64,000 nucleotides of DNA from Demequina sp. NBRC 110052 (GTDB lineage: Bacteria; Actinomycetota; Actinomycetes; Actinomycetales; Demequinaceae): the NCBI RefSeq assembly GCF_002090075.1, contig NZ_BBRI01000003.1, forward strand, positions 1-64,000. The letters run 5' to 3'. The position numbers and the translations under genes are program-made. Shown piece after piece: positions 27,390-35,765 of the stretch. Every line of letters begins with the position of its first letter. Position 1 is the first letter of the stretch. The notes below the pieces were generated by a model. It worked only from the letters and a program-made list of their open reading frames with translations. It did no database searches and had not been told where the DNA came from.

Positions 27390-27497
27390 GCGGGTTCACG
27401 GCATTATCATGCATTAAAACGGCATCGAAGCGGTTCGCTTGCCGGATGAGACCGCTCCCACTGCCGTTTGTTGCTGTTTCATGCTAGAAACGTAGTC

Positions 27498-28322
27498 GTG
27501 ACTCAGCAATCGACGCGGCCTGCACGCAACGACGCCCAGAAGCCGCGCCTGCCCGCGGGCCGCAAGGCACGCCTTGCTGCCGCCGTGGCCGAGGCTGGCC
27601 AGGTGACCGTCGCCGAACTCGCCGAACGCTTCCAAGTGTCAGTGGACACGATCCGTCGCGACCTCGACCGGCTGGACGCGGACGGCGTCGTCATCCGCAC
27701 CCACGGCGGCGCAGTCAGCCCCGACGCGCTCCCCAAGCCAGAGTCCGGCCTCGACATCCGCCGACGCGTCCAGACCAGCGCGAAGGACACGATCGGCCGG
27801 CTCGCAGCGCGGCTGGTGGAGGACGACTCATCTCTGCTGATCAACGGCGGCACCACCACGCTCGCCGTCGCCAGGAGCCTTCGCGAGCACCACGACCTCA
27901 CGATCGCCACGAACAACCTCCTGTTCGCCAGCGAGATCTCACCCTCGTCCTACCGCAACCTCTACGTGTTCGGCGGGATGGTGCGCGACAGCTCGCAGGC
28001 GACGGTCGGGAAAGTCTCGTTCGGGGGCGCTGGCGAGCACGCCGTGGACGTGCATGCCGACCTCGCACTCATCGCAGTCGGCGGCGCGACGATCGAGGGC
28101 GGCTTCGCTACCTCGAACCTCGCCGAGGCAGGCGTGATGCGCGACATGATGGACCACGCCGACAAGGTCGGCATCCTGATCGACTCGACGAAGTTCCATC
28201 GCAAACTCTTCGCCACCTTCGCCGCACTGGGTGATGTCGACTACGTGATCACTGAGACGGAACCTCCGGAGGACTTCACCCGCGCATTCGCAGAGGCTGG
28301 GGTCGAGGTCATCTTCGCCTGA
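27498..28322 (+). CDS. DeoR-family repressor of the sugar operon
   Basis: This 274-aa regulator has the DeoR N-terminal helix-turn-helix TVAELAERFQVSVDTIRRDL followed by the family sequence VIRTHGGAV, and a C-terminal sugar-phosphate sensor domain (DEoR_C; LLINGGTTTLAVARSL, TSNLAEAGVMRDMMDHA, IDSTKFHR). It is divergent from the ABC/aldolase/kinase operon and almost certainly represses it, released by a phosphorylated intermediate. GTG at 27498 is chosen: TAGAAA ends seven bases earlier, suggesting a leaderless message; an ATG ten codons upstream would lie in the candidate operator. Confidence 0.88.
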   Translation: MTQQSTRPARNDAQKPRLPAGRKARLAAAVAEAGQVTVAELAERFQVSVDTIRRDLDRLDADGVVIRTHGGAVSPDALPKPESGLDIRRRVQTSAKDTIGRLAARLVEDDSSLLINGGTTTLAVARSLREHHDLTIATNNLLFASEISPSSYRNLYVFGGMVRDSSQATVGKVSFGGAGEHAVDVHADLALIAVGGATIEGGFATSNLAEAGVMRDMMDHADKVGILIDSTKFHRKLFATFAALGDVDYVITETEPPEDFTRAFAEAGVEVIFA

Positions 28323-28439
28323 CTCCCCTGGCGCCGAGACGCGCAGCGCGCGCAGATCGGCACCGAACTTGCGCGCAAGTCGGCCGGAGGCGCGGCGAGA
28401 TCCCCGTTCGCCGCACCCCCGGCCGACATTCCAGACGGA

Positions 28440-28583
28440 CTAGTGGTGCTTGCGCGCGAGCCGCCACATCGTCCAGTTGATGCGCATGAAGCGCGTGAAC
28501 TGCAGGACCGGGTTGCGGCGACGACGCAGCTCTCCCCCGGTGGGCAACGGCGCAGCCGCGATCCTCTCGTCGGTCGTGTCCAT
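28440..28583 (-). CDS. 47-aa basic protein downstream of SQR
   Basis: This 47-aa gene has an excellent AAGGAGGAGG upstream of its ATG and lies 12 bp after the SQR stop, so it is cotranscribed with it. The protein begins MDTTDERIAAAPLPTGGELR and ends NWTMWRLARKHH, with a run of arginines in the middle and an amphipathic aromatic C-terminus. It could be a small peripheral membrane partner of SQR. I do not recognise a named family. Confidence 0.7.
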   Translation of the reverse strand: MDTTDERIAAAPLPTGGELRRRRNPVLQFTRFMRINWTMWRLARKHH

Positions 28584-28595
28584 GACGCCTCCTCC

Positions 28596-30143
28596 TTACT
28601 CCGGGATCCAGGTCCAGCCGGGCTTGACCTTGGCCTTGTAGATGAACAGGGTGTGGAGCATCCGCTTGACCCAGTGGCCCGCGAGCCCGATCTCGCCGAA
28701 GGTCTCCTTGAGGTTGCGGCCCGTCTCCGGGTACTTCTCCCAGTCGGGCACCACGGGACTCATCGTCATGGCCGCGGCCGTGCCGGTGCGCATGCCGTGA
28801 CCGGCCGATGCGACGCACGCGGCAGCCATCTCCGCCATCGACGCTGAGTGCGTGGGCTCGGTCGCGCCCTTGAGGATCATGTCGGCGATGGTGTGCGCCA
28901 CGACTTTGCCCATGGTCCCTGACGGCATGCCGGTGCGGGGCGGGCTGGGTGCCACCGCGACGCCATCAGGCGTGGCCCGCGGCCTGGAGATCTGATGGGG
29001 CGGCGCGAACGCGATGCCGACGGCGAACGCGTTGCGGTACGTCGGGTTCTGGTAGGTGCGCGGCCAGTCCTTGGCGCTCCACTCCTCGTACGCCTTCTTC
29101 GAGTAGTCCGCATCGACCTTCATGAAGCCCGACGGCGCGAACACGGTGTCCGTGATGTCGGCTCCCGCAGCGTCGTACGCCTTCCAATCACTGCCCTTGA
29201 ACGGCGGCAGCAGCATCGCGAAGTCGAACTCGAGGTCGTTGTGAGAGCCGTCGAGCTGGTCGTAGTGAATGACCCCGGGCTCGATGCTCGTGACCGCGGC
29301 GCCGGTGATGGCCTTCACGCCACGCTCACGGTACAGCGACTCGGTCCACAGCTGGCTGGTGGTGCGGTAGCCGTTCTGATCGAACTGCATGCCGCCCACG
29401 CCGAAGTCACCCAGCTCGTTCTCGTTGGTCAAGTAGACGAGTTCCACCTGGTCGCGCACTCCGGCTTCGCGCAGCTCGTGCTCCACGTTGAACGTGTACT
29501 CGAAGGCCGCACCCTCGCATGTGCACGTGCCGTGGCCGACGCCTATCACGACGCGCCTCTTCGCCCCGTCCTTGCACGCATCGATGAGCTCGTCGAGCTT
29601 CCCGTGCGCCTGGCTCGCGTGACTGGGCGTGCACACCGAGAGCGTGTAGCCGGACTCCGGGCCGAGGCCGGGAGTTGCCCCGAAGTTGAGCTTGGGGCCG
29701 GTCGCATTGACGACGTAGTCGTAGCGCAGTCGCTCGACCTCGCCTACACGCTCGGGGCTCGTGTGCTCCACGTCGACTGCGGGCTGCGCTGAGCCGTGTT
29801 CGCCGGCCACGACAGACTTCGTCTTGGTAGCGTCGGCACTCACGCCGTATGCCTGTGCGCCGGGCGAGTCGGGTTCCACGTGCGCGTCACCCTCAGGCCA
29901 TAGCGCCACGGCCTTCGCCTGGACGAACGTGATGCCCTTCTTCGCGTAGATCGGCGCGAGCGGGAAGACCACGTCATCGGTGGACATCTTGCCGGTGCCC
30001 ACCCAGATGTTGGACGGGATCCAGTTGTACTGGGAGTTGGGCGACACGACGACGACCTCGTGCTCACGCGGAAGGCGCTTGCGCAGGTAGAGGGCGGCGG
30101 TGTGTCCGGAGACTCCTGCTCCGAGGACGACCACGCGGGCCAT
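28596..30143 (-). CDS. sqr: Sulfide:quinone oxidoreductase
   Basis: This 515-aa FAD flavoprotein oxidises sulfide (or related sulfane sulfur) and passes electrons to quinone at the membrane. The FAD-binding motif VVVLGAGVSGHTAALYLRK begins at residue 3, and the redox cysteines are in GVGHGTCTCEGAAFEY; the C-terminal region is membrane-associating. The length is somewhat above typical SQR. ATG at 30143 is preferred to the GTG three codons earlier; GAGGTGAT precedes it. The promoter carries a CsoR/CstR-like element, which agrees with control by a persulfide sensor. A 47-aa gene follows. Assignment within the SQR/FCC family is by motif only. Confidence 0.85.
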   Translation of the reverse strand: MARVVVLGAGVSGHTAALYLRKRLPREHEVVVVSPNSQYNWIPSNIWVGTGKMSTDDVVFPLAPIYAKKGITFVQAKAVALWPEGDAHVEPDSPGAQAYGVSADATKTKSVVAGEHGSAQPAVDVEHTSPERVGEVERLRYDYVVNATGPKLNFGATPGLGPESGYTLSVCTPSHASQAHGKLDELIDACKDGAKRRVVIGVGHGTCTCEGAAFEYTFNVEHELREAGVRDQVELVYLTNENELGDFGVGGMQFDQNGYRTTSQLWTESLYRERGVKAITGAAVTSIEPGVIHYDQLDGSHNDLEFDFAMLLPPFKGSDWKAYDAAGADITDTVFAPSGFMKVDADYSKKAYEEWSAKDWPRTYQNPTYRNAFAVGIAFAPPHQISRPRATPDGVAVAPSPPRTGMPSGTMGKVVAHTIADMILKGATEPTHSASMAEMAAACVASAGHGMRTGTAAAMTMSPVVPDWEKYPETGRNLKETFGEIGLAGHWVKRMLHTLFIYKAKVKPGWTWIPE

Positions 30144-30194
30144 GGGGATCACCTCAATCGGATAGCGGTCGCTCCGTTGCGACCGTCTCCCGAA

Positions 30195-30228
30195 ACTATA
30201 CCCCCAGGGGCATAGGTCCTAGGACCTA
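30195..30228 (-). promoter_or_regulatory. SQR promoter with CsoR/CstR-like element and second palindrome
   Basis: The minus-strand -10 TATAGT (30195-30200) abuts TATACCCCCAGGGGCATA (30197-30214), a CsoR/CstR-type G/C-tract element. Directly upstream is a perfect 16-bp palindrome, TAGGTCCTAGGACCTA (30213-30228), in the position of a -35 or activator site. Confidence 0.65.
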
Positions 30229-30290
30229 CGTCCCGTGTCGACGCCACCGGGAGACGCGCCGTCGAGGGGCGCATCGGTCACCGGGGACAT

Positions 30291-30299
30291 GCCCGACGC
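30291..30299. repeat. Intergenic GCCCGACGC motif copy
   Basis: One copy, preceded by CAT, 12 bp downstream of the holin-like gene's stop. Confidence 0.5.
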
Positions 30300-30311
30300 A
30301 GTACTTGCCTG

Positions 30312-30704
30312 TCACTTGTCCTTGCGGTTGTCCGCAGCCTCCTTGAGAAGGAACAGCGGGAGGAGCCAGGTCGCGAGCGCGGTGATCAGCCACACGATCA
30401 CGACCGCGGCCAGCCAGGTGCTGATGCCGGTGATGCTGAAGTCGGCCACCAGGATGTCGGTCAGGAGCAGTGCAACGAAGGTCGATACCAGACCCACCCC
30501 ACCAGTGAGCGCGGACGCGTACTTGTGCGTCATCTTGAAGATGAACGGACCCAGGATCATCTGGAACAGGGCGAACAGCACCGTGCCCAGCAGGAGCGCC
30601 GCAATCGGCAGCTTGAAGTCGTCGCCGAGGATCAGCGACGTGACGAACAGGCCGATTGCTGCCGACCCGAGATAGATGACCGCATTCAGAATCAATCGCA
30701 CCAT
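30312..30704 (-). CDS. Phage-holin-4_2-like membrane protein
   Basis: This 130-aa protein has four hydrophobic helices (about residues 5-25, 32-52, 60-80 and 92-115) and matches the Phage_holin_4_2 family of widespread bacterial membrane proteins, which are mostly not phage holins. Its stretch LLLTDILVADFSITGISTWL is typical. ATG at 30704 is preferred; TAATGT ends seven bases upstream, suggesting a leaderless mRNA. Function is unknown. Confidence 0.8.
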   Translation of the reverse strand: MVRLILNAVIYLGSAAIGLFVTSLILGDDFKLPIAALLLGTVLFALFQMILGPFIFKMTHKYASALTGGVGLVSTFVALLLTDILVADFSITGISTWLAAVVIVWLITALATWLLPLFLLKEAADNRKDK

Positions 30705-30786
30705 GTTTCGGACATTACCCCTGGTGAAGCCCTCGCGCGCGGCGAGCGGCACCCCTGCGGCGACGACGCAGGAATCCTCCGCCACC

Positions 30787-30795
30787 GCGTCGGGC
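30787..30795. repeat. Intergenic GCGTCGGGC motif copy
   Basis: One copy, 9 bp downstream of the AhpD-like gene's stop. Confidence 0.5.
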
Positions 30796-30804
30796 CGGCA
30801 CGAC

Positions 30805-31221
30805 CTACTCCGAGCCGCGCGTCACTCTGTTCCATGCGTTGGTGACGGCGATCACTTCGATGAGCGCACCGACTGCGCGAGCGGAGAGGTGCTCACGCAC
30901 CTCGTCACGAGCCTCAATCTCGAGCCCGCGCGGATAGTCGGTGAGGACTTCCGCGAAGCGGAGCGCCGCTGCCTGCCCAGGGGTGACGAGGTCCGCACGC
31001 ATGAGCTTCACGGGGCGACCGAGCGCGGCGATGAGATCGGGACGCGCACCGAGGCGCGCCAGCTCCTCCGAGTGCATCCGTACCGAGTACGCATCGCCGT
31101 TGATGTGGCTGCACCTCAGCCGCACCATGGCGCGCAGTCCCGGCTTGAGCGCGCGTCCTACCTCACCGTCGAAGTCCTCGAGCGCCTTGAGGAATTCGGG
31201 CCTGAGCCTCGCATCTGCCAC
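30805..31221 (-). CDS. Carboxymuconolactone decarboxylase/AhpD-like protein lacking CxxC
   Basis: This 138-aa protein has the all-helical AhpD-like fold signature RCSHINGDAYSVRMHSEE. In active alkylhydroperoxidases the equivalent region carries CxxC; here those positions are Asp-Ala-Tyr-Ser, with a single Cys six residues earlier, so the classical peroxidase chemistry is probably lost. It could be a carboxymuconolactone-decarboxylase-type or purely structural member. TAGGGT ends six bases before its GTG start, so it is likely leaderless. Confidence 0.75.
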   Translation of the reverse strand: MADARLRPEFLKALEDFDGEVGRALKPGLRAMVRLRCSHINGDAYSVRMHSEELARLGARPDLIAALGRPVKLMRADLVTPGQAAALRFAEVLTDYPRGLEIEARDEVREHLSARAVGALIEVIAVTNAWNRVTRGSE

Positions 31222-31260
31222 TGCGGCACCCTAGCAAGAGCGTCCGACTTGCGTGCTATG

Positions 31261-32193
31261 TCAGCCTTGGCCGACGATGCAGTTGTTGTTGAGGTCGCAG
31301 TCGACGAGGCGGCTCCGCGGGTCGTGCACCTCGACCGTCACGGGGCCGCTGTGAGTCGCGAGGGTGCCATCGATGGCGATCCACGGACCGCCGTTGACCG
31401 AGTAGTCGCCGCTCCACGTCGTCTCCAGCGCCACAACGACCTCGCCCTCGAAGTGCAGGTACGTGTGCGACACCGAGTAGTCCGGGTACGGACTGCCGGC
31501 ATCTGCGGTGTCCGTCTCCGACCCATCTCCCCACGACCAGGTGAACTGCGACGGCGTCGCACGAATCCTCACCGGCACACCTAGCAGCGTCGCCTGATGG
31601 ATCAGCGGAGTGTCATCTGTGAAAGCAATCGTCGGCACCGTCGCATACACCCAGCCGGTGTTCGGCTGCAGATTCAACGGAGTCGGGGTCGGAGCAAGAC
31701 TGGTCCACTCGTCGAGCACCAGCGCGCGGATATCCGCCTCGTCGGGACACGTGTACCACTCCACCAGCGACCAGGGCTCGGCTACGCCCGTCGCCTCGTC
31801 AACCCACCGCCCATAGATCGGGATGCTCGAGGGGAAGCCACTCGGGCAGACCACGATGATCGCCCAGCCCACGGGGCAGGCCGGTCGATCTGCGCCCATC
31901 GAAGCCTCCTCGAGACAGTCGTGGCGCATGTACTCGTAGTGACTTCCGGGGCGGGTGCTACCCGCGGAGTCCGACGTCGAGGTCTGAGTCCCCGGCGACC
32001 CGGCGGAAGCGCCCTGATCGAACGCCGTGCCCTCGTCATTGATGGACCCGCCCTGATCGAGCCAGCCCCCGGGCACATCCTCGTCGCTCGGGGGTGCATC
32101 CGCGTATGCCGTCGGACCTGCCATCACGGTGGACCACAGCAACAGAGCCCACAGGACTGCCGACTTACGCTCAGGGCGCCACAACTTCGACAC
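31261..32193 (-). CDS. Exported protein with PKD-like domain
   Basis: This 310-aa protein has an N-terminal signal peptide (basic start, core AVLWALLLWSTVMAGPTAYA, cleavage near residue 32), a Gly/Ser/Asp linker, and a C-terminal domain with the PKD-like signature FTWSWGDGSE followed by VSHTYLHFEGEVVVAL. Six cysteines suggest disulfides. It starts at GTG and overlaps the upstream lipoprotein gene by 23 bases, so the two are coupled. The end DCDLNNNCIVGQG is unusual. Function is unknown. Confidence 0.7.
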   Translation of the reverse strand: MSKLWRPERKSAVLWALLLWSTVMAGPTAYADAPPSDEDVPGGWLDQGGSINDEGTAFDQGASAGSPGTQTSTSDSAGSTRPGSHYEYMRHDCLEEASMGADRPACPVGWAIIVVCPSGFPSSIPIYGRWVDEATGVAEPWSLVEWYTCPDEADIRALVLDEWTSLAPTPTPLNLQPNTGWVYATVPTIAFTDDTPLIHQATLLGVPVRIRATPSQFTWSWGDGSETDTADAGSPYPDYSVSHTYLHFEGEVVVALETTWSGDYSVNGGPWIAIDGTLATHSGPVTVEVHDPRSRLVDCDLNNNCIVGQG

Positions 32194-32788
32194 CCGCGAT
32201 CTTCCAGGCTGGGTCCACGAATCGAAGTTCGACGTACATCAGGAAATCCGCACCGTTGGTCGTGCGTTGCTCGACACCGCCCGAGTCCACGTAGCGGAAG
32301 TCGGACTGCCGGACCGGGAACACCACCCGTGCGTGGCCCTCGCTCTCGAGGAACCCGTCGAGCCCCAAGAAGTCCGGAGTCATCGAGCCCTCGTCGAGGC
32401 GCAGCCCTGCACCGTCCACTTGAACCACGTCGTCGACAAGGCCGGCACAGAACCTGCACTCCGGGAGCGACAGGGCTTCGAGCGCCCGTGAGTCAACTTC
32501 CCTGAGCGCGCGCGGGTACTCGTCGAGCAGGAACAGAACCGTGCTGACGGCGCCCTCCCACGTGGGGTCGCCGGCACCTTCGGGCATCAGCACCAGGAGC
32601 TCCTCGTCGGTCAACTCTCCGCCACCGCTCGGCGTCGGCGACGGCGTCGTGCCCGGCTCCTCAGAGCCCGCCACCACCGTGGGCGTCGGAGTTGTCGTCA
32701 CGATCCCGTCGTCCCCAGTGCAGCCCGCGAGCAGCGCGACAAGAACAAGCGCACCCGCAGCGCGCACAGCAGTAGTCATTGCCCCCAT
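32171..32788 (-). CDS. DUF6318-like lipoprotein
   Basis: This 205-aa protein has a lipoprotein signal peptide ending at ALLAGC, a Thr/Pro/Ser-rich linker, and a folded domain with ECRFCAGLVDDVVQ and RYVDSGGVEQRTTNGADFLM that resembles DUF6318 actinobacterial lipoproteins. Start choice is uncertain: ATG at 32788 (TACGCT seven bases earlier, leaderless) or the one three codons later. It is cotranscribed with the overlapping PKD-like gene, and both are exported. Confidence 0.7.
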   Translation of the reverse strand: MGAMTTAVRAAGALVLVALLAGCTGDDGIVTTTPTPTVVAGSEEPGTTPSPTPSGGGELTDEELLVLMPEGAGDPTWEGAVSTVLFLLDEYPRALREVDSRALEALSLPECRFCAGLVDDVVQVDGAGLRLDEGSMTPDFLGLDGFLESEGHARVVFPVRQSDFRYVDSGGVEQRTTNGADFLMYVELRFVDPAWKIAGVEVVAP

Positions 32789-32962
32789 GCCGGGGAGCGT
32801 ATCGGGCATATCACCCAGGAGTCATCCCCACACCTGGGGGCTGTGGACAACGACCCAGCAGACGCGTCGGCGGCATCCCCGAGCGCACGCAACCAGCACC
32901 GATACTCCCGAGGACCCCCGTGCAGGTTCGCTCGCGCGCGACCCTCTGGAAGAATGGCCCGC

Positions 32963-35710
32963 ATGACGTCGCGCATCCCTGACAAGGCCACTGTCGACGG
33001 GCTCGAGGACCGCTGGAACGGCGCCTGGGAGAACCAGGGCACGTACCGCTTCGATCCCTCGAAGACCCGCGAGGAGATCTACTCGATCGACACCCCGCCC
33101 CCCACTGTCTCGGGCTCCCTCCACGTCGGCCATGTGTTCAGCTACACGCACACCGACACGGTCGCGCGCTACCAGCGCATGCGCGGCAAGGAAGTCTTCT
33201 ACCCGATGGGCTGGGACGACAACGGCCTGCCCACCGAGCGCCGCGTGCAGAACTACTACGGCGTCCGATGCGACCCGACGCTGCCCTACGACGCCGACTT
33301 CGTCCCGCCGCACATCGGCGGCGAAGGCAAGTCGATCAAAGCCGCGGACCAGGTGCCGATCTCGCGCAAGAACTTCGTCGAACTCTGCGAGCGTCTGACC
33401 GAGGAGGACGAGAAGCAGTTCGAGTCGCTGTGGCGCCACCTGGGCCTCTCGGTCGACTGGTCGCGCACCTACCAGACGATCTCTCCGTCCTCCATCGCGG
33501 TGGCGCAGCAGGCGTTCCTGCGCTCGCTCGCACGCGGCGAGGCCTACCAGTCCGAAGCGCCGACGCTGTGGGACGTGACCTTCCGCACCGCCGTCGCGCA
33601 GGCCGAGCTTGAGGACCGCGAGCGCCCAGGCGCGTACCACCGTCTCGCGTTCGAGCCCGCGGCCGACCTCGAGGAGGCCACCGGCTCGTACGGGTCGGTC
33701 TACATCGAGACGACTCGCCCCGAGCTGCTCCCCGCGTGCGTCGCACTGGTCGCGCACCCCGATGACGAGCGCTACCAGCCTCTGTTCGGCAAGCACGTCC
33801 GCACTCCGCTGTTCGGCGTTGAGGTGCCTGTGGTCCCCCACCGCCTCGCGCAGCCCGACAAGGGCTCCGGCATCGCGATGATCTGCACCTTCGGTGACGT
33901 CACCGACGTGGTGTGGTGGCGCGAGCTGCAGCTCCCGACCCGCGCATGCATCGGCTGGGACGGTCGCTTCCTGTCCGAGCCGCCCGCTGCGATCGACTCG
34001 CCCGAGGGAATCGCGGCCTACGCCGAGCTCGCTGGCAAGACGGTGTTCTCCGCGCAGGCCCGCATCGTCGAGATGCTGCGCGAAGCCGGGATCATGGAGG
34101 GCGAGCCGAAGCCCATCACCCACCCGGTGAAGTTCTTCGAGAAGGGCGACAAGCCGCTCGAGATCGTCACGTCCCGCCAGTGGTACATCGCCAACGGCGG
34201 CAAGGACGAGAAGTTGCGCAGCGAGCTCATCGCGCGCGGCGAAGAGCTGAACTTCGTTCCCTCGCACATGGGGAAGCGCTACGAGAACTGGGTCAATGGG
34301 CTCACGGGCGACTGGCTCATCTCTCGCCAGCGCTTCTTCGGTGTTCCGATCCCGGTCTGGTACCCGCTCAACGATGCAGGCGAGCCGGTGTGGGACTCCC
34401 CCATCGCGCCGTCCGAGGACCAGCTGCCCGTGGACCCGTCGTCCGAGCCTGCTCCTGGCTACGACGAGTCGCAGCGCGGCGAGCCCGGCGGCTTCATGGG
34501 CGAGAAGGACGTGATGGACACGTGGGCCACCTCTTCCCTCACGCCACAGATCGTGGGCGGATGGCGCGACGACCCTGAACTGTTCGCCAAGGTCTTCCCG
34601 ATGGACCTGCGCCCGCAGGGCCAGGACATCATCCGCACCTGGCTGTTCTCGACCGTCGTGCGCGCGCACCTCGAGAGCGACGTGCTCCCGTGGAAGCACG
34701 CGGCCATCTCCGGCTGGATCCTCGACCCCGACCGCAAGAAGATGTCCAAGTCGAAGGGCAACGTCGTCACGCCCATGGGTCTGCTCGAGCAGCACGGTTC
34801 GGACGCTGTGCGCTACTGGGCCGCATCCGCTCGCCTCGGCACGGACGCCGCGTTCGACGAGGGCCAGATGAAGATCGGCCGTCGCCTCGCGATGAAGGTC
34901 CTCAACGCCTCGAAGTTCGTGCTCGGAGCCACCGGCATCGCGACCGCTGCGAACGACTCGCTGGCCGCCGGCGTCACCGCATCGGACGCCGTCATGGCCA
35001 AGCCCGTCACCGAGCCCCTTGACAAGGCGATGCTCGCGGCGCTGGCCGACGTCGTCGACCAGGCGACCGCCGCATACGAGAAGTACGACCACACGAAGGC
35101 TCTCGAGGTCACTGAGACCCTGTTCTGGACCTTCTGCGACGACTACCTCGAGCTCGTGAAGGCTCGCGCGTACGACGGTGCGGCGCCCGGCGAGGCGATC
35201 GACCCGTCGGCGCCGTGCTCGCCCGAGGCCGCTTCGGCACGCGCCGCGCTCACTCTCGCACTCGAGTCATTCCTGCGCCTGTTCGCTCCCGTGCTCCCGT
35301 TCGCGACGGAGGAGGTGTGGTCGTGGTTCCGCGAGGGATCGGTGCACCGCGCCGCGTGGCCGGATTCGGCTCCTCTGCGCGCTGCCGCAGGCGACGGGGC
35401 CGCCGAGATGCTCCCTGCGGCAGGCGTTGCGCTCTCCGCGCTGCGCAAGGTCAAGTCCGAGGCGAAGGTCGCACAGCGCACCGAGATCGTGTCCGTGGAC
35501 CTGCTCGTGCCGGAGTCGCAGGTGGAGCTGGTGCGCGCCGCATCGGCCGACCTCATGGCGTGCGCGAAGGTGCAGTCGATGCAGATCGTGGACGCCGTGG
35601 CGGCGCTCGAGCCGGGCGTCGACGGCCTGTCGCCCGAGGACGGCGAAGCGGACGAGATCGCGGACACGACTGTGGTGCGCACGGAGAACGCAGTCCTCGC
35701 CGACTCCTGA
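32963..35710 (+). CDS. valS: Valyl-tRNA synthetase
   Basis: This 915-aa class I synthetase charges tRNA-Val with valine. The HIGH-type motif is in SGSLHVGHVFSYTHTD (about residue 43) and the KMSKS motif is KMSKSKGNV (near residue 595). CP1 editing domain features (ETTRPELLPACVAL) are present. The extended GWDDNGLPTERRVQNYYG resembles the archaeal-like form found in some actinobacteria. ATG at 32963 follows GGAAGA; the ATG three codons earlier is an alternative. It is monocistronic. Confidence 0.95.
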   Translation: MTSRIPDKATVDGLEDRWNGAWENQGTYRFDPSKTREEIYSIDTPPPTVSGSLHVGHVFSYTHTDTVARYQRMRGKEVFYPMGWDDNGLPTERRVQNYYGVRCDPTLPYDADFVPPHIGGEGKSIKAADQVPISRKNFVELCERLTEEDEKQFESLWRHLGLSVDWSRTYQTISPSSIAVAQQAFLRSLARGEAYQSEAPTLWDVTFRTAVAQAELEDRERPGAYHRLAFEPAADLEEATGSYGSVYIETTRPELLPACVALVAHPDDERYQPLFGKHVRTPLFGVEVPVVPHRLAQPDKGSGIAMICTFGDVTDVVWWRELQLPTRACIGWDGRFLSEPPAAIDSPEGIAAYAELAGKTVFSAQARIVEMLREAGIMEGEPKPITHPVKFFEKGDKPLEIVTSRQWYIANGGKDEKLRSELIARGEELNFVPSHMGKRYENWVNGLTGDWLISRQRFFGVPIPVWYPLNDAGEPVWDSPIAPSEDQLPVDPSSEPAPGYDESQRGEPGGFMGEKDVMDTWATSSLTPQIVGGWRDDPELFAKVFPMDLRPQGQDIIRTWLFSTVVRAHLESDVLPWKHAAISGWILDPDRKKMSKSKGNVVTPMGLLEQHGSDAVRYWAASARLGTDAAFDEGQMKIGRRLAMKVLNASKFVLGATGIATAANDSLAAGVTASDAVMAKPVTEPLDKAMLAALADVVDQATAAYEKYDHTKALEVTETLFWTFCDDYLELVKARAYDGAAPGEAIDPSAPCSPEAASARAALTLALESFLRLFAPVLPFATEEVWSWFREGSVHRAAWPDSAPLRAAAGDGAAEMLPAAGVALSALRKVKSEAKVAQRTEIVSVDLLVPESQVELVRAASADLMACAKVQSMQIVDAVAALEPGVDGLSPEDGEADEIADTTVVRTENAVLADS

Positions 35711-35719
35711 GGCTGAGCG

Positions 35720-35754
35720 GAGCGGGGCTCGGCGCATCGCGTCGGGCCCCGCTC
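35720..35754 (+). terminator. valS terminator
   Basis: GAGCGGGGC (35720-35728) and GCCCCGCTC (35746-35754) pair, 10 bp after the valS stop. The loop carries a GCGTCGGGC motif copy (35739-35747). Confidence 0.7.
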
Positions 35755-35765
35755 GCATCTCCCGA

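Noticed and set aside
30312..30704. Prophage remnant suggested by a holin-like protein
   Set aside because: The Phage_holin_4_2 family is widespread on bacterial chromosomes, and no other phage gene is nearby.
32822..35092. 756-codon open frame opposite valS
   Set aside because: Shadow of valS on the other strand, with Val/Arg/His-rich composition and no ribosome-binding site.
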